Positions 32,448-40,526 of a stretch of DNA of 64,000 bases are shown here, piece after piece; positions within the stretch are counted from its first letter, which is position 1, and each line of letters opens with the position of its first letter. This stretch comes from a bacterium (GTDB taxonomy: Bacteria > 4484-113 > JAFGCY01): NCBI GenBank assembly GCA_020849855.1, contig JADZFO010000046.1, positions 37,985 through 101,984 of the forward strand, written 5' to 3'. Made by a program: the position numbers and the translations under genes. The notes below the pieces were generated by a model. It was not told where the DNA came from, did not search any database, and saw only the letters and a program-made list of their open reading frames with translations.

Positions 32448-32864
32448 ATGAGGACTCTGGCGGCCAGTGAGCGCGGCGCGCGGCTGCTCTTTGTGCTCTT
32501 GCTGACGCTGGTCATGCTGCCGGCCCTGCTGGTCTGGAAGCTCTGCAGCGGCTTTGTCTTCAAACAGCGCGAAGCCGCCTGCAAGCAGCGAGTGCACGAG
32601 GTGCAGCTGGCCCTTGAGCGCTACTGCGTCGACGACGAGGATGAGCGCTACCCGGCCAGCCTGGACCTGCTGATCGGCAGCGAGTACCTGCCGCAGATGC
32701 CGCAGAACCCCTTCAGCGGCGAGCCGATGCGCTGGGTGCTGCTGGATGAGCAGCTCCAGCCGCTCAGCCCGCCGGGGCGCGGCGACTTCGGCTACCTGCC
32801 GCGCCTTGATCCCGATGGCAGCGTCGGGGGCTACAGCCTCGCGCTCTTTACGCGCTTCGACTAG
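32448..32864 (+). CDS. GspG-like pseudopilin-domain protein without prepilin signature
   Basis: A 138-residue protein. An AGGAAA site precedes the chosen ATG; another ATG lies at 32430. One N-terminal membrane helix (LLFVLLLTLVMLPALLVWKL) is followed by the soluble fold of type II secretion major pseudopilins: QRVHEVQLALERYCVDDEDE then RYPASLDLLIGSEYLPQMPQ, NPFSGEPM, and the ending SVGGYSLALFTRFD. In GspG the helix is preceded by a prepilin peptidase site (G/FTxxE) that is not present here, so it is probably membrane-anchored rather than polymerised. No pilus or secretion genes are near. Its 3' end overlaps the convergent DUF4349 gene by 4 nt. Confidence 0.7.
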   Translation: MRTLAASERGARLLFVLLLTLVMLPALLVWKLCSGFVFKQREAACKQRVHEVQLALERYCVDDEDERYPASLDLLIGSEYLPQMPQNPFSGEPMRWVLLDEQLQPLSPPGRGDFGYLPRLDPDGSVGGYSLALFTRFD

Positions 32865-34030
32865 GCTGCGGCGCCGCCCGCCGTGGCCGGCGGCTGGGGG
32901 GCACCGGGGCCCGGCTCGCTGCGCAGTCGCGGCAGCAGATAACGCTTGTAAAGCCGCCAGGCGACAAAGATAAACAGGCTCCAGGGCACCAGCCACAGCC
33001 AGCAGGTGACCAGGAAGTGGATGCCCCACTGCGCGAAGCCGCGCAGGCCCAGCACCAGCTCCTTTTTGCTGCTCTCGAAGGTGGCACCGAGGCCCCAGCT
33101 GAAGGGGTCGTCCTTCTTCACCGCCGCGCGCTCCGACAGCTCAACGGTGATCGTGCTGCGGTTGATGCGGTCGGCCAGGGTCGTCAGCTGGTCCTCGACG
33201 CGCTGGATCTCGTTGCTCACCTCGCTGAGGCGCTGCTCGGTATCCAGCAGCATGCGATAGCCCTCACCCAGCCCGCGCTTGCGCTGGACCTCGACACTTT
33301 CCTCCAGCAGCTTGCGCAGCGTCGCCTCCTGCACGGTCAGGGTCTTCAGGCGGCTGATCGAGGAAACATAATCCTGCGAAACATCTTCGGAGCCCAGCTT
33401 CTGGCTGGCCACTTCGCCGACCGCCAGCAGGGCCTCAAAGGCCTCGAAGAAGCGCTCGTTGGGCACGCGCAGGGTAATGAAACCGCTGTACATGTTGTCG
33501 CCGCTTTTGGCGATGTCGGCGTTGGTCACCGTGCCGCCGTACTGGCGGGCCAGATGCGAAACCTTCATCCGCGCCGGCTCGAAGTCATCAACCAGCAGGC
33601 TGATCTCGCCGCTGCGGATTAGGTACTTTTCGTCGACCTGGTTGTCCGCGGCATAGGCCGCCGGGCTGAGCCAGGCATTCAGGCGGGCCAGCTCATCGCC
33701 AGCGCCCGCCAGCAGCGGACTGGCCGTGATGTCGCCGAAGTCCGGGGCCTTCGATGCCGGTGCAGCGGCATCGCTGCTGGACAGCGTGCCATCGGCCATT
33801 TCAGTAGCCGTTGGAGTACGGTACTGGGCATCGTAGTTTGAGTTGGAAATTTCGCCGGCCGGCCGGCCGACTTTCTTGTCCACGCCGGAGTCGAGGGTCA
33901 TCGAGGGCTGACCGGCGTTCATATCGCTGCTGCCCTTGCCCCCGCAGGCCTGGAAGACCAGGCTCAGGGCCGCCAGAGACAGGATCAGCATTCCCCCCAG
34001 AAGAACACGATAAAGATGCACACGACGCAT
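32861..34030 (-). CDS. DUF4349-domain membrane lipoprotein
   Basis: A 389-residue protein; start at 34030 after GGGAGGTG. The N-terminus is a signal with a possible lipobox (LSLVFQAC), then a disordered Ser/Asp-rich stretch. The DUF4349 domain spans about residues 135-335: EKYLIRSGEISLLVDDFEPA, LARQYGGTVTNADI, FITLRVPNERFFEAFEALLA, then a coiled coil (LDTEQRLSEVSNEIQRVEDQ) and STITVELSE. A membrane helix with Trp residues (HFLVTCWLWLVPWSLFIFVA) follows, with a basic and Pro/Gly/Ala tail. DUF4349 proteins are envelope proteins of unknown role, widespread in bacteria. Lipidation is uncertain because Gln at -2 is unusual. Confidence 0.85.
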   Translation of the reverse strand: MRRVHLYRVLLGGMLILSLAALSLVFQACGGKGSSDMNAGQPSMTLDSGVDKKVGRPAGEISNSNYDAQYRTPTATEMADGTLSSSDAAAPASKAPDFGDITASPLLAGAGDELARLNAWLSPAAYAADNQVDEKYLIRSGEISLLVDDFEPARMKVSHLARQYGGTVTNADIAKSGDNMYSGFITLRVPNERFFEAFEALLAVGEVASQKLGSEDVSQDYVSSISRLKTLTVQEATLRKLLEESVEVQRKRGLGEGYRMLLDTEQRLSEVSNEIQRVEDQLTTLADRINRSTITVELSERAAVKKDDPFSWGLGATFESSKKELVLGLRGFAQWGIHFLVTCWLWLVPWSLFIFVAWRLYKRYLLPRLRSEPGPGAPQPPATAGGAAA

Positions 34031-34318
34031 TCGACACCTCCCAGACATGCATCAGGACGAAAGCGCGAGGCTCACGTTGCGCCGCGGTATCGTGACTTTG
34101 TGGACGATTCGCCTGCTGGTCTGGACTGGGTTGACAGACTCTGGTAGTGCGGGTCGCTGTGGCACTGTCGCTTTCGGTCGCCCTGCACTACTCCCTGGAT
34201 CTGCCGATATCACATCTGCGGGAAGCGCCTGGCGCTTTACCCGAGGCTGTCCTCCGGGACGGCTGAGGCGGGGGCCTTCGGGCCCCTGCCCGCAAACTGC
34301 ACAGCAGCGGCGTGCAGC
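34031..34318. other. Gene-free interval with one strong UUCG hairpin
   Basis: No convincing gene. At 34271-34286 GGGGCC-TTCG-GGCCCC forms a very stable hairpin. It lies downstream of the primase-helicase-like gene (minus strand) and may act as its transcript end, but no T tract follows on either strand. Confidence 0.4.
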
Positions 34319-36307
34319 TTAGCCCTTGAAGTCCAGGGGCTCGAAGCTGGCATAGGGCTTGTTCAGCACCAGCAGCACCTTATCCGCCGGGCCGGCGCGA
34401 TTCTTCAGCACATCCAGCACAGCGAACTCACTGTCGAGGTGCTTGAACTCCTCGGTGGCGCGGCGCTGCTTTTCAATTTCCGCCAGCCGGGCCTGCCAGA
34501 GCTGGGCCTCGCCGTTGGCGCTGCCACCGCCGGAGGCATAGAAGCCGCGCAGGGACTCAAGGCTCGCGCCCGCACGGTGGAGCATCATCAGGGTGTCGGC
34601 GAACTGCGTGTCATGGAACAGCGCGGCCATCGACTGGTTGCGCTCACCGGCGCCGCTCTGCTGCTCGGGGCCCATCGCGCAAATGCGCTGGTCGTAGTAC
34701 TCCATCGTCGCCAGCACGGCGATGTCCAGCTCGCGGGCGATGGCTTTCAGCCGCGCGGTCAGCATCTGCACATCCAGGTCGGCGCGGGCCGCCGTCAGTT
34801 CCAGCTCTGCGCCCAGGCTGGAGGCCGAGGCATTGGTGCGCAGCACCGCCAGCAGAAGCTGCAGCGAATCGATCACCAGCAGCACCGAGCCGCCGCCGGA
34901 GCTGCGCAGCTGCTCGCGGCGCTGGTGCAGCAGCTCGGCCAGGCGGGTCAGGCTGGCGGCGGCGCTGCCCTCCAGGATCGTGATGCGGTCCGCCACCTTC
35001 ATGTAGTTCTCATATGCGGCAAAGATGCGCTGGTTGAATTCCTTGTCCTCGTAAAGCTCGCGCGGCCGGTGGCGATGGCGGTCGATCTCATAAATCGGTA
35101 TCCGTCCGAAGGAGGCCAGGCCGCGCTTAAACTGCTCTTCCACGCCGCGCTGCAGGCCGGCAAAGACCACATGCGCGCCGGACTCGACCACTGCATGGTT
35201 CATCATTTGCAGGGCCAGGGTTGAAGTGCCGGAGCCGGGGTAGCCGGCCAGCACGTGCAGGTCGCCCGGGTGCAGGCCGCCGGCCAGCAGTGCGTTAAGC
35301 TGCGGTGAGGGCGTGGCGATGAACTGGCGCTGTTCGTCAAAGAGGCGCTTGAGCAGGGCCGGGGCGAGCTGGCGCAGGCTGGAAGCCTGGCTCTCGACGG
35401 CGGATGTGCCATAGAAAAGCGAAGAGATGGTGTCCTTGTCGCGGCGCGTGGCCTGCTGCAGCGAGTCCACGATGCTCTGGTAAAAGCTGCGGGCCCGCGG
35501 CGCGGGGATGGCCCAGGCCTCGCGGGTGGGCAACTCCGGGCGCATCTGGCTGTATTCGCTGAGACGCTGGTAGGACAGTTTCTTGAAAGCGGTATAGCTC
35601 AGGCGGATCTTGTAGGTCTCGCGAGGGTCGCTGGAGACCAGTGTGCCGGGGATCTGGCTGAGGTAGTCATAGCGGTAAGCGCCGAAGTCCACCTGCCCGC
35701 GCAGGCCGGGGGCCTGCTCACCCGCGGGGTCAAGGCCCAGCAGGGCGCGGGTCATGCGGCGATAGATCTCCGGGAGGCGCGCCGAAGGCTGGGCGCCGAA
35801 GACGCCGCTGTCCACCTGGACTTCCAGCTCGCGGCCGGCGTAATAGACCGTCACCGCTTCATAAGGGACGTCGAAGTCTTCCTTGAGCTTTTCCACCAGG
35901 TCAATCGTCTGGTTGATCGCGTGCACGATCTCAGCGCTGGTAGAGGCGTTAAAGACAAAGAAGTAGTCGCCAAAGACCTTCAGCCGGCCTTCAGAGCCGG
36001 CAGCGCGAATCTCGGCAAGGTCGGAAATGCTGTAGCGGAAATGGCTGGCCCAGGCCTGGGTGCGGTACTGCTCGGCAAAGCGGGGCAGTTCCTCAGCCTC
36101 GATAATGACGCCGCGGCCGCTGCCTTCCTGTTCACGGAAACGGAAGTGTGCGGGCAGCAACTCAGGAGAGGACTTGTCCGGGCGCGCGAAATGGCCGATC
36201 TCAACGAAGCGGTAAGATCCCGCAGCCGCCGTATCTGCGGGGCTGGGAAAGACGGGATTCCCTGCACCCTCGCCGCGGCTGTCCTGACTGTAGCGCTCAG
36301 CGTCCAT
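34319..36307 (-). CDS. Primase-helicase-like protein (AEP-like plus DnaB-like), active sites eroded
   Basis: A protein of about 662 residues. The C-terminal half is DnaB/RecA-like: LLAGGLHPGDLHVLAGYPGS leading into GTSTLALQMM, then LLVIDSLQLLLAV (Walker B), VLATMEYYDQR, and LDVLKNRAGPADKVLLVLN, which parallels KNRNGPTG of the window's own DnaB. The Walker A lysine is missing (GYPGSGTST). The N-terminal half resembles archaeo-eukaryotic-type primase: VFGDYFFVFNAS where the catalytic DxD should be, VTVYYAGRELEVQV where SGGRGFHI is usual, and YDYLSQIPGTLVSSDPRETY then KIRLSY in place of the RLPNS-x-KTGLYKIPL block. Both catalytic centres thus appear degenerate. The start is uncertain (36307 has AAAGGGG; 36340 is possible). 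Probably a regulatory or structural relative; inferred. Confidence 0.6.
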   Translation of the reverse strand: MDAERYSQDSRGEGAGNPVFPSPADTAAAGSYRFVEIGHFARPDKSSPELLPAHFRFREQEGSGRGVIIEAEELPRFAEQYRTQAWASHFRYSISDLAEIRAAGSEGRLKVFGDYFFVFNASTSAEIVHAINQTIDLVEKLKEDFDVPYEAVTVYYAGRELEVQVDSGVFGAQPSARLPEIYRRMTRALLGLDPAGEQAPGLRGQVDFGAYRYDYLSQIPGTLVSSDPRETYKIRLSYTAFKKLSYQRLSEYSQMRPELPTREAWAIPAPRARSFYQSIVDSLQQATRRDKDTISSLFYGTSAVESQASSLRQLAPALLKRLFDEQRQFIATPSPQLNALLAGGLHPGDLHVLAGYPGSGTSTLALQMMNHAVVESGAHVVFAGLQRGVEEQFKRGLASFGRIPIYEIDRHRHRPRELYEDKEFNQRIFAAYENYMKVADRITILEGSAAASLTRLAELLHQRREQLRSSGGGSVLLVIDSLQLLLAVLRTNASASSLGAELELTAARADLDVQMLTARLKAIARELDIAVLATMEYYDQRICAMGPEQQSGAGERNQSMAALFHDTQFADTLMMLHRAGASLESLRGFYASGGGSANGEAQLWQARLAEIEKQRRATEEFKHLDSEFAVLDVLKNRAGPADKVLLVLNKPYASFEPLDFKG

Positions 36308-36433
36308 GGGCCCCTTTGTCGCCGGCATCAGCCCTGCCATCAGGCTGGGCCCTGATTCTACCACTTCAGCGCCTTAATGTGACAGTCACGCTGCCGCAGA
36401 GCAGGACTTTGAAGCAGGGTATCCGGCGCGGGC

Positions 36434-37351
36434 CTAGTTCAGGCGCAGCATGCCGGGCTTCAGGTCCAGCTTGTTGAGGAATACGTCGTAGTTCTGCTCG
36501 GAGATCAGGTCGCCGCTGGACCGGATCATTGCCGCGATGCAGCCCTCCAGCACATTCATGCCGAAGCTGCGGCCCTCGATCACCGGCGTGGTAGTGATCA
36601 GCCAGGAAAGGCCAAGGCTGCGCAGGCGTTCCTGGTCCTTCTCCGTCGTGGTGTTGGTCAGCACCACTTTGCCATCCAGACGGGGGGGGAGGTTGCGGCT
36701 GATGTAGTGGAAGTCGCCGCAGATCCAGTCGGCCCAGGTGAAGTAGTCGGCGAAGCGCGGCTTATGTTCCTTCTGCTTGTCGCCGGTCGGATAGAGCACC
36801 TGGAAGGGCAGGCGGGTGACGATGGGGGCCAGCACATTGGCGAACTGCTCAAGGCGTCGCAGCTTGTGGATCGCAATCGGGATGCCCAGGGCGAACATCA
36901 GGTCGCCAAAAACAACCTCGCCAGCGCTTTCGGAAAGGGCCGTGGCCATGCCGAAGCGGTCGACACCGGAAACCAGCAGCGCGCGGGCGCCCTTCAGGGC
37001 CGGCGGGTTATCTCCGCCGGGCGGCAGGGTGGCCAGCCAGCGCACCATGCGGGGCTCGAGGAGCTGTTTAAGGACAGATCCGTCCACCACCGGCGTGATC
37101 TTCGCCTGACGGGCCAGGCGCATGGCGTCGCGGATGGCCCATTTCCTGCGGCCGGCCACAAGGTATAGGTCGATGCCGCCCAGACCAATGGCATCAACCT
37201 TGCCGTCGAGCTCGGCAATCAGGGCCATGGCGCGCTGAAAATCGCCGTCAGTGCCGACGCGGGAAAGCTCGATCTCATGCCCCAGAAAGCTGGCGCGGCT
37301 GGTCTTGTCGCGGGCGCTGGAGCCGAGGCTGACGGAAACGACCTTCAGCAT
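36434..37351 (-). CDS. Conserved protein of the family often labelled quinate 5-dehydrogenase
   Basis: A 305-residue soluble protein. The start VVSVSLGSSARDKTSRASFL and the block DGKVDAIGLGGIDLYLVAGR then RKWAIRDAMRLA are typical of a family found in Deinococcus-Thermus, Chloroflexi and Firmicutes that databases often call quinate 5-dehydrogenase. I see no convincing Rossmann dinucleotide-binding glycine motif, so that enzymatic label is doubtful. Later blocks include ALLVSGVDRFGMATAL and LTNTTTEKDQERLRSLG. TATAAT ends eight nucleotides before the ATG and no Shine-Dalgarno site is present, so the transcript is leaderless or nearly so. Neighbours give no metabolic context. Confidence 0.65.
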   Translation of the reverse strand: MLKVVSVSLGSSARDKTSRASFLGHEIELSRVGTDGDFQRAMALIAELDGKVDAIGLGGIDLYLVAGRRKWAIRDAMRLARQAKITPVVDGSVLKQLLEPRMVRWLATLPPGGDNPPALKGARALLVSGVDRFGMATALSESAGEVVFGDLMFALGIPIAIHKLRRLEQFANVLAPIVTRLPFQVLYPTGDKQKEHKPRFADYFTWADWICGDFHYISRNLPPRLDGKVVLTNTTTEKDQERLRSLGLSWLITTTPVIEGRSFGMNVLEGCIAAMIRSSGDLISEQNYDVFLNKLDLKPGMLRLN

Positions 37352-37359
37352 GGAGCGCG

Positions 37360-37365
37360 ATTATA
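37360..37365 (-). promoter_or_regulatory. -10 element close to the start of gene 36434-37351
   Basis: Consensus TATAAT on the minus strand, eight nucleotides before the ATG. Confidence 0.5.
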
Positions 37366-37427
37366 CGCCTGCGCCTGACGCCAAATTACCTGCAGCGGCC
37401 CGCGCGGCGCAGATCTGTCGCTGCACC

Positions 37428-38570
37428 TCAATAGCGCAGCAGCGCCGCCGCCTCGGCCTCGCCAGGCAGCTCTTCGGGCTGCGCCAGATAGGCCCGGCCG
37501 CCCTGGCGCAGGGTGCTGGCCAGCGCCAGCTCAAGCAGGTCGGCCTCGAGCGCCGGCCCTCCCGGCAGCTCCGGCAGAGCCTGGCGGCTGTCCATGTCTA
37601 TCCGGCCGCGGATCTGGCCCGCCGGCGTCACAAAGAGGGTCTCCACGCGTCCATCCAGCGCCGCCTGGACCAGCGGCAGCCTCTGGGCCTCCGCCCTGCC
37701 TGTGCCAAGCCCGGCGTGCAGTTTCTCCAGCGCCTGCCGGCGCGGCAGGCCGAGCTGCTCAGCCACCAGGGGCAGAGCGCATCGCTGCAGCTCCTCCGCG
37801 CTTAGATGCTCCGGATTACCGGCAACGATTCCGGCTGCAATGTGCGGATAGCTCAGGCGCTGGCGCAGCATGTGGGCCAGCTCCTGAGTCCCCGCGATCA
37901 CCAGCGGAGCCTTCTCGCCGTTCAGTTCAGTATCCAGTGCCTGGGCCACGCGCAGTGCGAAGTGTTCCTGGGCCAGTTCCTCGCGGCTGCTGGCATCCGA
38001 CTGGCCGTAAAAACGCGCCTGCGAACCGCTGCCCCGGCTGTAGAAGCCAAGGTAGCGCTCACGCTGGCTGAACTGCTCGTTCTGGGCCAGACTTTGCGGC
38101 GCATCTGCCAGCGGCTCCGTCAGGCAGCCGCTCTCCGTGCAGCGCAGAAGGCGGATTTCCTTCTCGCTGAGGGCCAGCACAAAGAACTTCTGATCATCTG
38201 CCAGCAGCGGCAACAGGGGTCGCAGATGCGCGTAGTCATCCAGAACCAGCTGCTCCTGGAGATTCAGCGGCAGTTGATAGCTGCGCAGGAAGCCCGGCGC
38301 TATGAACAGGGCCAGGCCCTCATCCTGCTGCAGCCAGAAGTTCTCATCGGCCGCCAGCCGCCGCGCGGGCTCAAGCAGGGCCGCGGCATCGCCTTTGGCA
38401 AGGCCGCCTGTCACGAGCTTCAGCTCGGCCTGGTCCAGCATTCCGCGCAGCCTCAAAGGATCCTGCTGCTTGTCGGGGCCACTGGGGTGGGTGGGAAGGA
38501 ATATACTCAGCACTGGCCGGTTTGGCTGCTCGAGCAAGACTGCGGCTTCCACAGAACTAAAGCGTTCCAT
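37428..38570 (-). CDS. Bacterial eRF1-like protein (baeRF7-type)
   Basis: A 380-residue protein with the layout of bacterial archaeo-eukaryotic release-factor homologs: an N-terminal VLSIFLPTHPSG ... LRLRGMLDQAEL block, a middle domain with FFVLALSEKEIRLLRC, and a C-terminal domain with EKAPLVIAGTQELAHMLRQR, YPHIAAGIVAGNPEHLSAEE and GRVETLFVTPAGQIRGRID. These match domains 2 and 3 of eRF1/Pelota-like folds and in particular the baeRF7 group. Such proteins are suspected to act on ribosomes or in ribosome rescue, but no activity is established here and the GGQ motif of true release factors is not seen. GGGAGGTG precedes the ATG. Adjacent genes do not clarify the role. Confidence 0.72.
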   Translation of the reverse strand: MERFSSVEAAVLLEQPNRPVLSIFLPTHPSGPDKQQDPLRLRGMLDQAELKLVTGGLAKGDAAALLEPARRLAADENFWLQQDEGLALFIAPGFLRSYQLPLNLQEQLVLDDYAHLRPLLPLLADDQKFFVLALSEKEIRLLRCTESGCLTEPLADAPQSLAQNEQFSQRERYLGFYSRGSGSQARFYGQSDASSREELAQEHFALRVAQALDTELNGEKAPLVIAGTQELAHMLRQRLSYPHIAAGIVAGNPEHLSAEELQRCALPLVAEQLGLPRRQALEKLHAGLGTGRAEAQRLPLVQAALDGRVETLFVTPAGQIRGRIDMDSRQALPELPGGPALEADLLELALASTLRQGGRAYLAQPEELPGEAEAAALLRY

Positions 38571-38650
38571 AGTGCACCTCCCGCTGTGACTAATACCAGG
38601 CGGGAGGCAGCAATGTTCTGGCCCTCTCGGCGTTGAGAGCCGCTCTCAGC

Positions 38651-39043
38651 TTAGCGGCGCAGCCAGGAGGGCTTGTAGCCAGGGTCAAGCATCCACACTT
38701 CGTTCTCTGCCGCGCGGGAAAGCGAGTGCTTCGGGTTGACTTCCACCAGCTTCAGCCAGGTCTGGATTGCCTCAGGATTGCGGCCCAGGTTCTTATAGAT
38801 GAAGCCAAGCTCGAAGAGGACGTGGACATCTTCGCCGTGCTCGGCCAGCAGCTGGCTGAGCAGCTTCTCCGCTTCGTCATAGCGCCCGTTGTCAAACAGA
38901 GCCGAGGCCAGGGAAGCCTGGTTCGCGGGGGTAGGGCTCTGCTGGTAGCGCTGCTCCGCCTGCTGCAGCGCCTTTTGTTTGCGGCCGTGGTCCACCGTGG
39001 TGGCGTTGGCCTTCGCGTCCCCATAGAGCCTGTAGTTACTCAT
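38651..39043 (-). CDS. Small TPR protein
   Basis: A 130-residue soluble protein of about three tetratricopeptide repeats: ASLASALFDNGRYDEAEKLL, VLFELGFIYKNLGRNPEAIQ and TWLKLVEVNPKHSLSRAAEN show the A-x3-G/Y..A.. pattern with paired helices. TPRs mediate protein-protein contacts; no catalytic domain is present. GAGGAAAAGG precedes the ATG. It lies 80 nt upstream of the baeRF7-like gene on the same strand. No partner can be named. Confidence 0.8.
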   Translation of the reverse strand: MSNYRLYGDAKANATTVDHGRKQKALQQAEQRYQQSPTPANQASLASALFDNGRYDEAEKLLSQLLAEHGEDVHVLFELGFIYKNLGRNPEAIQTWLKLVEVNPKHSLSRAAENEVWMLDPGYKPSWLRR

Positions 39044-39305
39044 ACCTTTTCCTCACCAGATCCGCCGGTACTAGCCAGAGCTGTACCAAAGATGTTACCC
39101 CGCCCGGCGCCTGCATACAAAAAATGCCATGCTCGCGCGGGCCGTCTCCAGCCAGTGAATTAGACGGAGCTGTTCCCGGCAGGTTTCAGGTGCCCGCCGA
39201 AAGCAGCAGATATTAGCTTATTCGGCTTGCGGACTGAAACTCTGTAGCCCTCTCCTTCCTCAAAAGGCTGTCCGCAAGACGGATGGACTGGGGGTCAAGG
39301 AGTCG

Positions 39306-40412
39306 ATGATGAGAGGAAAATGGATTGCCATCGCCGCTGTATCCAGCCTGGCGGCTATCGGCCTGGGCGTTGCGGCCTATGCCGCCGCGGGCGGCCAGGA
39401 GTCGGCGGCAGGCGAAAAGTGGCAGGGCCGCCGCGGCAAAGTGCTCTACGGCGAGCTGACGCAGGCGGGCGCGACAAGCTGGACGATCAAGCCTGAGCTG
39501 CCACCGAAGCTGAAGGAGCGGCTGGAATCCCGGGCCGCGGAGAAGGGGATTGAGCTGCCGGCACTGCCGGATAGCGTGACCGTGCAGCTTGGAAGCGACA
39601 GCCGCTTCTGGCTGAATGGCGAGGCCGCTGCCGCCGGGGACTTCAAGGCCGGCGAGGACGTCGTTGTGCGCCTGGACAAGAGCTGGAAGGAAAGCGGCGC
39701 CTCGGTGCTTGGCGCCGCCGATCCGCAGAGCGCCCGCAACTATGTGCTGGCGAAGATGGGACATGGCGACGGTCAGGGCGGCGGCCGGGGCGCTAAGCAC
39801 GGCAAGGGCGAGCGTGGCGGCCCCGGCGGCCACCGTGGACCGCGCATCGCCTTTGGCGAGGTCACTGCTGTCAGCGCTGACAGCATCACGATCAAGCCGG
39901 AGCTGCCGGACTTTGTGAAGCAGATACATGAAGAGCGCCAGAAGGAGCGTCAGGAACGCCAGGAGGCGCGCGGTGGCGAGGGTGGCAAGGGCAAGGGTCC
40001 GAAGGAACCGCGCGAGCTGCCGGATTCCCTAACCTTTAAGCTCTCAGACATGACCGTCTTCGTGGTTAACGAAGGCGAGAAGGACAGCAACCCCTTCAAG
40101 GTCGGCGACAAAGTCGGCATCCTGCCTGCCCCTCCCCCCGGCGGACCGCGTGGCGGACGCGAAGGCGGCCATGGCCGCAAGGGCCACGGTGGTCCTGAGA
40201 GCGAGGACGGCCCGGACATGCAGGGTCCGCCCCCCGGTGGGCCTGAGGCCGAAGGCGCTGCCCCCCGCGAGATCGAAGCCATGGTCGTCAGCGACTACGC
40301 CAGCGCCGAGGCCCGCATGAAGGAGCGCAGGGAGAAGCGCGGCCAGAAGCGCGACGGCCAGAAGCGCGACGGCCAGGCTGAGAACGGCGGCAAGGGCGAG
40401 GGGAACAACTAG
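39306..40412 (+). CDS. Secreted repeat protein with Gly/Arg/Glu-rich linkers
   Basis: A 368-residue protein with an N-terminal signal (WIAIAAVSSLAAIGLGVAAYA). Two copies of a domain of about 100 residues are visible. Copy 1 has GELTQAGATSWTIKPELP, LPDSVTVQLGSDSRFWLNGE and FKAGEDVVVRL; copy 2 has GEVTAVSADSITIKPELP, LPDSLTFKLSDMTVFVVNEG and FKVGDKVGIL. The pattern is like DUF5666-type beta-barrel domains. Linkers are low-complexity: Gly/Arg/His/Lys before copy 2, Gly/Pro/Asp after it, and an EKRGQKRDGQKRDGQ tail. AAGGAG precedes a double ATG, so the second (39309) may be used. A terminator follows at 40460. Function unknown. Confidence 0.72.
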   Translation: MMRGKWIAIAAVSSLAAIGLGVAAYAAAGGQESAAGEKWQGRRGKVLYGELTQAGATSWTIKPELPPKLKERLESRAAEKGIELPALPDSVTVQLGSDSRFWLNGEAAAAGDFKAGEDVVVRLDKSWKESGASVLGAADPQSARNYVLAKMGHGDGQGGGRGAKHGKGERGGPGGHRGPRIAFGEVTAVSADSITIKPELPDFVKQIHEERQKERQERQEARGGEGGKGKGPKEPRELPDSLTFKLSDMTVFVVNEGEKDSNPFKVGDKVGILPAPPPGGPRGGREGGHGRKGHGGPESEDGPDMQGPPPGGPEAEGAAPREIEAMVVSDYASAEARMKERREKRGQKRDGQKRDGQAENGGKGEGNN

Positions 40413-40459
40413 GTCAACTTCTGCCGCTGAGAGTTCATTCCTCACGGCTTAATCTGGCT

Positions 40460-40490
40460 GGGGCGGGAGCAATCCCGCCCCTTTTGTTTC
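40460..40490 (+). terminator. Rho-independent terminator
   Basis: GGGGCGGGA, loop GCAA, TCCCGCCCC, then TTTTGTTTC. Nine GC-rich pairs with a T tract, 47 nt after the stop of the secreted repeat protein, ahead of the convergent CorB-type gene. Confidence 0.85.
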
Positions 40491-40526
40491 ACGCCGTGCC
40501 AGTGCATCGCCCGGGCGCGGCGACTC

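Noticed and set aside
36326-36364. Longer start of the primase-helicase-like protein
   Set aside because: The GTG at 36364 overlaps a TAGAAT hexamer that itself looks like the promoter; downstream ATG codons are more plausible.
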